From: CAZMVY01 sp964617875
GTDB taxonomy: Bacteria > Planctomycetota > Phycisphaerae > UBA1845 > PWPN01
DNA: 13,046 nt
Assembly: GCA_964617875.1 (NCBI GenBank)
Contig: CAZUAI010000117.1
Span: forward strand, 1 to 13,046
Reading direction: 5' to 3'
The number at the start of each line of letters is the position of its first letter. The stretch's first letter is position 1. The notes beneath the pieces were generated by a model that saw nothing but the letters and a program-made list of their open reading frames with translations, made no database searches and was not told the origin of the DNA. Shown one piece after another: positions 1 to 6,168 of this stretch. The position numbers were made by a program, and so were the translations under genes.

Positions 1-54
1 CTTATCGCACAGAGGCCAGCCTTTTTCCATAGGGGGGGTGAGAAATGCGGGTTA

Positions 55-72
55 GGATTCTGGCGAGAATCC
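55..72. other. Short hairpin near the left edge
   Basis: GGATTCT (55-61) pairs perfectly with AGAATCC (66-72) across a GGCG tetraloop. No T-run follows on either strand, so it is not a convincing intrinsic terminator. It could close an upstream transcript that lies outside the window. Nothing else identifiable was seen in 1-93. Confidence 0.3.
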
Positions 73-93
73 GCCGTTAAGGGAAGAAATGCG

Positions 94-122
94 TTGACAT
101 CGATCGGCGTTTTCGGTATTCT
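94..122 (+). promoter_or_regulatory. Sigma-70-type promoter of the PEP-CTERM gene
   Basis: A perfect -35 box TTGACA (94-99) is followed after exactly 17 nt by TATTCT (117-122), a 4/6 match to the -10 consensus. Transcription would start near 129. This leaves a 5' leader of about 185 nt before the ATG at 313, and the LacI-type palindrome at 198-217 lies inside that leader. The call rests on box quality and spacing only. Confidence 0.6.
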
Positions 123-197
123 GTATCGTAGTGGGTGAGGTTGGAGGTGGGAAAGCTCCGCAGGTCGGGGTTTTCCATACGGGAAATTGACGACTGG

Positions 198-217
198 GCT
201 TGGAAACGTTTCCAAGC
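198..217. promoter_or_regulatory. LacI-family-type operator palindrome
   Basis: GCTTGGAAACGTTTCCAAGC is a perfect 20-bp inverted repeat with the central CG and the AAACGTTT core typical of LacI/GalR/CcpA-family operators. It lies about 70 nt downstream of the predicted transcription start, where a bound repressor would act as a roadblock to elongation. The regulator gene is not in the window. No second copy was seen upstream of the other glycoside hydrolase genes. A site for a catabolite or substrate-sensing repressor of the cluster is the natural inference. Confidence 0.6.
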
Positions 218-312
218 TCTTTGAGAGTTGTCACACCACGGTGAGGCGCGGTTCATGCGATCCGCCACCGGGTGCGGCGCGGGTTTCTTCTCGATGGAGG
301 AGGACATTTCGT

Positions 313-1035
313 ATGATGAAGTTCTCTGCGGTAGTGGTTCTCGCGGTGGCGACGTCGGCCTTCGGCGTCAACATCGTCACCAATCCCGGCTTTGAAGCCG
401 GGAATCTGAACGGCTGGTCGACGTGGATGCCTTCGTGGTGCGTGGGTTGCACGACCACGACGGACACCGGTACGAAGCTGAGCGGGTCGTATTCGGGGCG
501 GCTCCAGATCAGCAACGGTCAGGGCAGCTTCGGCATCAAGCAGATCGTCACCCTCCCGGCGCAGATGCCGAACCCCGCACACGGCAACGCGATGGAAAAC
601 GTGCTCAGCTATGTAGTGGATTTCTCGTCGTGGGTGCGCACGGGCAGCAACAACGTGAACTGGGCCGAGGTCATGGTGTTTAACTACGCCGCCCCGGATG
701 GCGACATCGATAGCGGCACGATCTCCAAGCCGTTCTGCGTATGGAAACGGGATTCGTGGACCGGGTACGAGGGCGTGCCGGGCGGGACGTTGCCGACGGT
801 GGCCACGCCGCCCGCCGGCGACTTGTGGGAGAAGGTGACCAAGGCGGCCTGGAGTGCCATGCCGGGCGAGACGTACACGATTGCCTTCAAGTGGGGTCGC
901 AGCGGCGCCGGCTTCAGCGGCAGCCTGCGGATTGACGACGTGAGCCTGAACGTAGTGCCCACGTTTGTTCCCGAACCGGCGACGATGCTCCTGCTGGGCA
1001 TCCCGGCGCTGCTGGTCCGCCGTCGACATGCGTGA
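313..1035 (+). CDS. Exported PEP-CTERM protein with carbohydrate-binding-like domain
   Basis: This 240-aa exported protein starts at ATG 313, chosen because GGAGGAGG (296-303) sits 9 nt upstream and a signal peptide begins at once (MMKFSAVVVLAVATSAFG, residues 1-18). The frame is open further upstream to 187, but that part overlaps the operator and has no secretion signal. The mature protein opens with an N-x-GFE-x-G-x-x-x-GW motif (about residues 22-36), as in CBM4/9-like or DUF642-like beta-sandwich domains. The C-terminus is a PEP-CTERM sorting signal: VPEPAT, a hydrophobic stretch, then RRRHA (219-240). Such tails are processed by an exosortase, which is not in this window. No catalytic motif was seen; a surface or matrix glycan-binding role is inferred. 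A separate promoter and a downstream hairpin suggest it can be transcribed alone. Confidence 0.85.
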   Translation: MMKFSAVVVLAVATSAFGVNIVTNPGFEAGNLNGWSTWMPSWCVGCTTTTDTGTKLSGSYSGRLQISNGQGSFGIKQIVTLPAQMPNPAHGNAMENVLSYVVDFSSWVRTGSNNVNWAEVMVFNYAAPDGDIDSGTISKPFCVWKRDSWTGYEGVPGGTLPTVATPPAGDLWEKVTKAAWSAMPGETYTIAFKWGRSGAGFSGSLRIDDVSLNVVPTFVPEPATMLLLGIPALLVRRRHA

Positions 1036-1074
1036 CCGACGACGCGGTTGGCCTGCGGATTGAATGGTTAGACA

Positions 1075-1113
1075 CAGAGGGACGCCCGCGTCAGGGACGC
1101 CGGCGTCCCTCTG
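1075..1113 (+). terminator. Long perfect stem-loop after the PEP-CTERM gene
   Basis: CAGAGGGACGCC (1075-1086) pairs perfectly with GGCGTCCCTCTG (1102-1113). Inside it, GCGTC (1088-1092) pairs with GACGC (1096-1100) around a 3-nt AGG loop, with a single C/C mismatch between the two stems. It begins 40 nt after the PEP-CTERM stop codon, so it probably ends or stabilises that transcript. No U-tract follows, so it is not a textbook intrinsic terminator and could instead be an intergenic palindromic repeat. Confidence 0.5.
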
Positions 1114-1214
1114 TCCTGCGCCGTGCTGTCTCCACCCGCGTTGGCTCAATGCCCCGTTCGGAGTGTCGTGGCGGTGCGGATTCGTTCGCGCTTCGTCCTC
1201 GTACCCTGTCTGCC

Positions 1215-1243
1215 TTGCCGCCGTCGGGGGCCACCGCTACGAT
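1215..1243 (+). promoter_or_regulatory. Candidate promoter for the DUF2961-GH78-GH29 genes
   Basis: TTGCCG (1215-1220) and TACGAT (1238-1243) are spaced by 17 nt; each matches the sigma-70 boxes at 4 of 6 positions. Transcription would start near 1250, downstream of the 1075-1113 hairpin and about 150 nt before the DUF2961 start. The rest of the 1036-1400 spacer holds only this, the hairpin and a possible small ORF. Matches of this strength occur by chance, so the call is modest. Confidence 0.3.
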
Positions 1244-1263
1244 CCGCGCTGTGGACTTGCCGC

Positions 1264-1404
1264 GTGAGCATACGGCCGGGACTGTACGCCATCAGGACAG
1301 TCGGATATGCGCTGGCCGCGGTCGTTTGCGGGTTGTGGAGCGGTCCGGTCGCAGGCGCGACGTCCGCGCCGGTCAGTCAGGTTCTGGAAGGAGACTTGCG
1401 ATGA
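1264..1404 (+). CDS. Possible 46-aa leader ORF coupled to the DUF2961 gene
   Basis: From GTG 1264 a 46-codon frame reads like a secretion signal: a charged start, then a hydrophobic stretch (GYALAAVVCGLW) and an A-x-A-like end (PVAGA). Its TGA (1402-1404) overlaps the next ATG (1401) in the classic ATGA arrangement, which would couple translation to the DUF2961 gene. The same frame is open back to ATG 1123. There is no clear ribosome binding site before the GTG and no homologue is recognised. It could be a real small exported peptide, the remnant of a deleted gene, or chance in GC-rich DNA. Confidence 0.22.
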   Translation: MSIRPGLYAIRTVGYALAAVVCGLWSGPVAGATSAPVSQVLEGDLR

Positions 1405-3488
1405 GGATGCATGGCTTTGGTGGCCGACGGGCGTTGGACTCCCGTGCGGGCGTTTCGCGTTTTCCCGGGGCGCGCGGGAGCGTTTCGGGCCTGTCGGGAT
1501 CGGCTTTGTGGGTCTTCGTGGCGCTGTTCGGGTTCTGCGGACCGAGCCGGGCGGCCGTGACGACGGAATCCATTCTGGACGAGATGACGAATCTTGAGCG
1601 GCTGACCCGGTGGCCGAACCCGGCATACACCTGTCAGCAGGCGTCGAGCTGGGACCGCCAGTCGAAGTCGCCCGACGATTACGACGGCTGGTTCGCCAAC
1701 GCCGACCGCGGGCAGTATCTCCGCGTCGAGGAGAAGGACGGACGCAAGGAGCACGTCATGATGGACGCCGACGGCCCGGGCGCGATCGTCCGCATATGGT
1801 CGGCCGATCCGCGGGGGACGCTGCGGATCTACATCGACGGCAGCGAGAAGCCCGCCGTCGAGGCCCCGATGCAGGATGTGCTCGGCGGCAAGTTCCCCGG
1901 CTGGCCGACGCCGCTCGCCGGCGTGTACGCACGAGGGTGGAACCTCTACTTTCCCATCCCCTACGCGAAGCACTGCAAGGTCACGTGCGACACCGGCGGC
2001 TTCTACTACCACGTGAACTACCGGACGTACGAGACCGGCGCCGACGTCAAGAGCTTCGCCCCGGGCGACCTCAAGGCCCTGGCTGACAAGATCGCCGGCG
2101 TGGCGAAGCGCCTCGCCGAGCCGCGATCGGCCGCGCGGATGCCCGCCGACAACGAGCTTCACGAGGAGTTGATCGAACTCGGCACCGACACCGGCTCGGC
2201 ATCGCGGACGTTCGACTTCGAAGGCCCCGCGGCCGTCTGCTCGGTCGATGTCGCGATCCGCGCGGACGACGTCGCCCGGGCCGCCCGGAGCGTCGTGCTT
2301 CTGATCACGTTCGACGGGGAGAAGACCGTCGAGTGTCCGCTCGGCGATTTCTTCGGTACCGCGCCGGGGCCGAACCTCTATGCATCGGTTCCGATGGGCG
2401 TGGGCGAGGTGGACGGCAAGGTGCGGTTCTGGTCGCACTGGTGGATGCCGTTCGCGAAGACGGCGAAGATCGAGCTGAAGAACCTCGGCGACCAGCCCGT
2501 GACCGTCGAGGGCCGGTGCCGCACCACGCCGTACGCATGGGACGACCGCAGCCTGCACTTCCACGCCGGCTGGCGGATCGAACGCGACATCCCGTCGCGG
2601 CCGTTCGTGGACTGGACGCACCTCGACTGCAAAGGCAAGGGCCGGTTCGTCGGCGGCGCGCTGCACATCATCAACTCCGTCAAGAACTGGTGGGGCGAGG
2701 GCGACGAGAAGATCTACGTCGATGGCGAGAAGTTCCCCAGCACCTTCGGCACCGGCAGCGAGGACTACTACGGCTACGCCTGGAGCAGCCCGGAGCTGTA
2801 CACGCACGCCTACCACAACCAGCCCCGCTGTGACGGGCCCGGCACGTACGGCAACAATTCGGAGAACCGCTTTCACATCCTCGACGACATCCCGTTCACG
2901 CGGTCGTTCCGGTTCGACATGGAGAACTGGCACCACCGCGACGACGTGAGGGTCGAGCGGGCGGCGGTGAGCTTCTGGTACGCCCGTCCCGGCGGGTCCG
3001 ACACGTTCAAGCCGATCACGAAGGCGGACGTGCGCCTGACCGTGGTCAAGCCCTACGAGGTCCGCCGCGTGGCCGGCGCGATCGAGGCCGAGACGATGAA
3101 GGTGGTCGAGAAGACCGGCGAGGCCGGCGAGCAGAAAGGCGACGAGCGTCTCAGCAACGAGGCCCAGCTCCGCTGGACCGCGAAGAAACCGGGCGACAGA
3201 CTCCGGCTCGCGTTCGACGTCGAGCCCGGCGGCAGCAGGCACGTGATCGTCCGGCCGTCAAAGGCGGCGGACTACGGAAAGGTCCAGTTTTACGTGAACG
3301 GCGTGAAGGCCGGCGCCCCGATCGATCTCCACGGACCGGCTCCGCGGGCCGTGCCCGCGGCCGAGATCGATCTCGGCGCGTTCGACCTGAAGCCGGGAGA
3401 GAACGAACTGGCGATCGAGGTGGTGAATGCGGGCGACCCGGCGCGAACGAAGCACGCCGTGGGACTGGACTACGTGCTGGTGAAGTAG
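1401..3488 (+). CDS. Exported DUF2961 (GH172-like) glycoside hydrolase
   Basis: This 695-aa protein starts at ATG 1401 with AAGGAG (1388-1393) 7 nt upstream. The N-terminus has a long basic region followed by a hydrophobic segment (GSALWVFVALFGFCGPSRAA, about 33-52), consistent with a signal peptide. Residues about 55-540 match DUF2961: R-W-P-N-P near the start, DADGPGAIVRIW, the F-P-I-P-Y segment, and the hallmark G-T-G-S-E-D-Y-Y-G with Glu454. DUF2961 corresponds to CAZy family GH172, whose characterised members act on alpha-D-fructofuranosides and D-arabinofuranosides with glutamate catalysts; Glu454 lies in the expected catalytic motif. The C-terminal 140 residues, starting at AIEAE, look like a CBM6/35-type beta-sandwich. 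The gene lies 68 nt upstream of the GH78 gene and is probably in the same transcript. The exact substrate cannot be read from sequence. Confidence 0.85.
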   Translation: MRMHGFGGRRALDSRAGVSRFPGARGSVSGLSGSALWVFVALFGFCGPSRAAVTTESILDEMTNLERLTRWPNPAYTCQQASSWDRQSKSPDDYDGWFANADRGQYLRVEEKDGRKEHVMMDADGPGAIVRIWSADPRGTLRIYIDGSEKPAVEAPMQDVLGGKFPGWPTPLAGVYARGWNLYFPIPYAKHCKVTCDTGGFYYHVNYRTYETGADVKSFAPGDLKALADKIAGVAKRLAEPRSAARMPADNELHEELIELGTDTGSASRTFDFEGPAAVCSVDVAIRADDVARAARSVVLLITFDGEKTVECPLGDFFGTAPGPNLYASVPMGVGEVDGKVRFWSHWWMPFAKTAKIELKNLGDQPVTVEGRCRTTPYAWDDRSLHFHAGWRIERDIPSRPFVDWTHLDCKGKGRFVGGALHIINSVKNWWGEGDEKIYVDGEKFPSTFGTGSEDYYGYAWSSPELYTHAYHNQPRCDGPGTYGNNSENRFHILDDIPFTRSFRFDMENWHHRDDVRVERAAVSFWYARPGGSDTFKPITKADVRLTVVKPYEVRRVAGAIEAETMKVVEKTGEAGEQKGDERLSNEAQLRWTAKKPGDRLRLAFDVEPGGSRHVIVRPSKAADYGKVQFYVNGVKAGAPIDLHGPAPRAVPAAEIDLGAFDLKPGENELAIEVVNAGDPARTKHAVGLDYVLVK

Positions 3489-3556
3489 GCTTTGTCGCCC
3501 TCCGGGGCCTGACCTTCGCCGGGAGGCTCCGGCCTCACGGCTCAGGAGTACCACCG

Positions 3557-5923
3557 ATGTTGTGCATGAGACTCGGACGGATGTCGCTCATTCGGCGCGG
3601 ACTGCCGGCGGTGTTGTTCGCGTCGGCGTTCCTCGCGTGGCCCGGCGGTGCCGCGTCATCGGCCGCCGAACCCGTGTGGATCACCGCGCCGGGGCCCGGT
3701 TGCCCGCTGATGCGCAAGGCGTTCACGCTGCCGTCGGCCCCGGCCCGGGCCGTTCTCCGCGTGGTCGGACTCGGGCACTTCCAGCTCCGGGTCAACGGCA
3801 GGCCGGTCGACGACGCCGTCCTGCACCAGCCGTGGTCGCAGTACGACAAGACCATTTACGTCGAGGAGTTCGACGTCGCGCCGCTGTTGCACAAAGGCGA
3901 CAACGTCCTCGGCGTCATGCTTGGCAACTCGTTCTGGCACAATCCGCCCGCCCCCGCGGGGCGCTATCACAAGAGCGGGCCCGAGACCGACTTCGGTACG
4001 CCGTTCCTCCTCCGGGCGGAGGCCGACATCGACACCGCCGACGGCCGCACGCGCATCGTGTCCGACGCCTCGTGGAAGACGGCACCCGGCCCGGTCACGT
4101 TCAGCCACGTGTACGGCGGGGAGGACTACGACGCCCGGCTCGACCCGCCCGGCTGGGACCGGCCGGGGTTCGACGACCGCGCCTGGGCCGCCGTCGTTGC
4201 GGCCAGGGCTCCCGCCGCGAAGCTCGAGCGGCAGTTCTGGCCGCCGTTGCGGGCCAAGGAGGTCTTCCCTGCGAAGCAGGTGCTCCCCGCCGGGTCCGGC
4301 GTGTTTCACATCTACTTCGGCCAGAACGCCTCCGGCATCGTGCGATTCACGGTCGAGGGCAAGGCGGGCCAGAGCTTCACCATCCAGCCCTCGGAGTACC
4401 GTGCCGACAACGGCGATTTCATGAAGCCCCGCTGGGGGGCGCCCGTGCTGTTTCGCTACACGCTCAAGGGCGGCGGTCCCGAAACCCACCAGTGGCAGTT
4501 TCACTACAGCGGTTTCCAGGGGATCGAACTGACCGGTGCCGCGCCCGACGGCCAGCCGAACCCGGACGGGCTGCCCGTGGTCCGGCGGATCGAACTGGTC
4601 CACGTGCGGGCCGACTTGCCGGAGATCGGGCACGTGCAGACGTCCAGCCCGCTTTTCAACGACACGCATCGGCTCATCGACTGGGCGATGCGGTCCAACA
4701 TGTCCTACGTCATGACCGACTGCCCGCACCGCGAGAAGCTCGGCTGGCTGGAGTGCGCCTACCTGCTCGCCCCGACGTTCAGCTACCGCTACGACTGCCG
4801 CGACTGGCTGGCCAAGATCGCCCGCGACATCCGCGACGCCCAGGAGCCTTCCGGCCGCATCCTCACCGTCGCCCCGTCGTATCCGCTCACGCGGTTTCCC
4901 GACGCGTTTCACTGGACCGTCGAGTGGGGCGCCGCCGGGGCGCTGCTGCCCTGGCACCACTACACGTGGTACGGCGACCCGCAGATCCTCCGCGACAATT
5001 TCGACTGCATGCGGCGGTTCGTCGATTACGTCGCCTCGACGTCGAAGGACGGCATCGCCCCCGCGGGCCTCGGCGACTGGTACGACTACGGCCACGGCCA
5101 GCCGCCGGGCCCGAGCCGCTTCACGCCGACCGAGTTGACGGCGACCGCCGTGCAGGTCATGTGCATCGACGCGGTGATCCGCGCGGCCGACGTGCTTGAT
5201 CGGCGGGACGACGCGAGACGCTATCGTGCCCTTGCGGAGAGGACGGCGGCCGCGTACCAGAAGACGTTCTACGACCCGCAGCGGCGGACGTTCGCACACA
5301 AGGACTCCTGCCAGTGCGCCCACACGATCTCGCTGGCCGCCGGGCTCGTGCCGGAGGGGGACCGGCCGGCCGTGCTCGAGGCCGTGATCGCCGACCTGGA
5401 GAAACGCGGCTGGCAGCAGACGCCCGGCGATGTCGGGCATGTCTTCTTCATCCGGGCCCTCGCCGAGGCGGGCCGGTCCGACGTTCTGCACCGCGTGTAC
5501 GCGCGGGACGGCGTGGGCAGCTACGGCGGGATCCTCAAGAAGGGCCTGACCGCGATGCCCGAGACGTGGGACGCGATGAACGACGGCTACCAGTCGCTCA
5601 ATCACTGCATGCTCGGCCATGTGATGGAGTGGTACTACGGCTACGTCGCGGGCATCCGGCAGCCGCCCGGCGGCGTCGGCTGGAAGCGCATCCTGATCGC
5701 GCCGCAGCCCGGTCCGCTGACAAAGGCCGAGGCGGGCTTCACGAGCCCCGCCGGCCGTATCGAGAGCCGGTGGACCGTGGCCGACGGCCGCTTCCGCCTG
5801 GAGGCCGAGGTCCCGGCGGGCACGACGGGCGAACTCGTCGCCCCCGACGGCACGCGCAAGACGGTCGGCGCGGGCCGACACACGATCGAATGCGCGTACG
5901 CGCCGCCGGCCGCGAAGCCGTGA
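3557..5923 (+). CDS. Exported alpha-L-rhamnosidase, GH78
   Basis: This 788-aa enzyme would release terminal alpha-L-rhamnose from polysaccharide side chains outside the cytoplasm. The start at ATG 3557 has AGGAG (3544-3548) 8 nt upstream, and a signal peptide spans about residues 1-37. The domain order is standard for the family: an N-terminal beta domain (about 50-225, with L-R-V-N-G and W-S-Q-Y-D), the Bac_rhamnosid domain (about 240-350), the six-hairpin catalytic domain (about 360-690) and a C-terminal beta domain. The active-site motif is D388-C-P-H-R-E393-K-L-G-W-L-E399, one residue shorter than the common D-C-P-Q-R-x-E-R-L-G-W-x-G-D form, with Glu399 near the usual last Asp. Glu669 in P-E-T-W-D fits the general base. 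The protein is of normal length with no frameshift. Confidence 0.92.
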   Translation: MLCMRLGRMSLIRRGLPAVLFASAFLAWPGGAASSAAEPVWITAPGPGCPLMRKAFTLPSAPARAVLRVVGLGHFQLRVNGRPVDDAVLHQPWSQYDKTIYVEEFDVAPLLHKGDNVLGVMLGNSFWHNPPAPAGRYHKSGPETDFGTPFLLRAEADIDTADGRTRIVSDASWKTAPGPVTFSHVYGGEDYDARLDPPGWDRPGFDDRAWAAVVAARAPAAKLERQFWPPLRAKEVFPAKQVLPAGSGVFHIYFGQNASGIVRFTVEGKAGQSFTIQPSEYRADNGDFMKPRWGAPVLFRYTLKGGGPETHQWQFHYSGFQGIELTGAAPDGQPNPDGLPVVRRIELVHVRADLPEIGHVQTSSPLFNDTHRLIDWAMRSNMSYVMTDCPHREKLGWLECAYLLAPTFSYRYDCRDWLAKIARDIRDAQEPSGRILTVAPSYPLTRFPDAFHWTVEWGAAGALLPWHHYTWYGDPQILRDNFDCMRRFVDYVASTSKDGIAPAGLGDWYDYGHGQPPGPSRFTPTELTATAVQVMCIDAVIRAADVLDRRDDARRYRALAERTAAAYQKTFYDPQRRTFAHKDSCQCAHTISLAAGLVPEGDRPAVLEAVIADLEKRGWQQTPGDVGHVFFIRALAEAGRSDVLHRVYARDGVGSYGGILKKGLTAMPETWDAMNDGYQSLNHCMLGHVMEWYYGYVAGIRQPPGGVGWKRILIAPQPGPLTKAEAGFTSPAGRIESRWTVADGRFRLEAEVPAGTTGELVAPDGTRKTVGAGRHTIECAYAPPAAKP

Positions 5924-6168
5924 GTCGCGGCGGGACGCCGTGGCCGGAAGGGTTGCCCGGCGGTCCCGGCAGGGGGCAGGAAGCTTGTTTCCGACGGAGT
6001 GTTTCGATGCGAAACGATCGCACGTCTCAGTCCCGGGCTGCAGACCGTCGCGGCTCCGCGGCTCACACAGGCACGCCGTCTCCTTCGTGTCGTCCCATTC
6101 CGCCGCATTCGCCAGGAACGGCGTGCGGGTGCGGGTCGGACGCGGGTCGGCGTCGAGGAGGACCGTAC
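5924..6168 (+). other. Spacer between the GH78 and GH29 genes
   Basis: The 245-bp gap has no convincing gene. It contains an inverted repeat GTTTCG-ATG-CGAAAC (6001-6015), which could be a small operator or RNA hairpin, and the ribosome binding site of the next gene, GAGGAGG (6155-6161). The next gene's frame is open through the gap and offers an ATG at 6007. The residues encoded there are basic and proline-rich and would bury the signal peptide, so that start is not preferred. No clear promoter or terminator was seen. Confidence 0.4.

Noticed and set aside
187..312. N-terminal extension of the PEP-CTERM protein from ATG 187
   Set aside because: It would code across the LacI-type operator, has no signal peptide and has a weaker ribosome binding site than the GGAGGAGG before 313.
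5314..6168. N-terminal extension of the GH29 protein back into the GH78 gene
   Set aside because: The stretch overlaps GH78 coding sequence out of frame and is arginine-rich. A strong ribosome binding site and a signal peptide mark GTG 6169 as the start.
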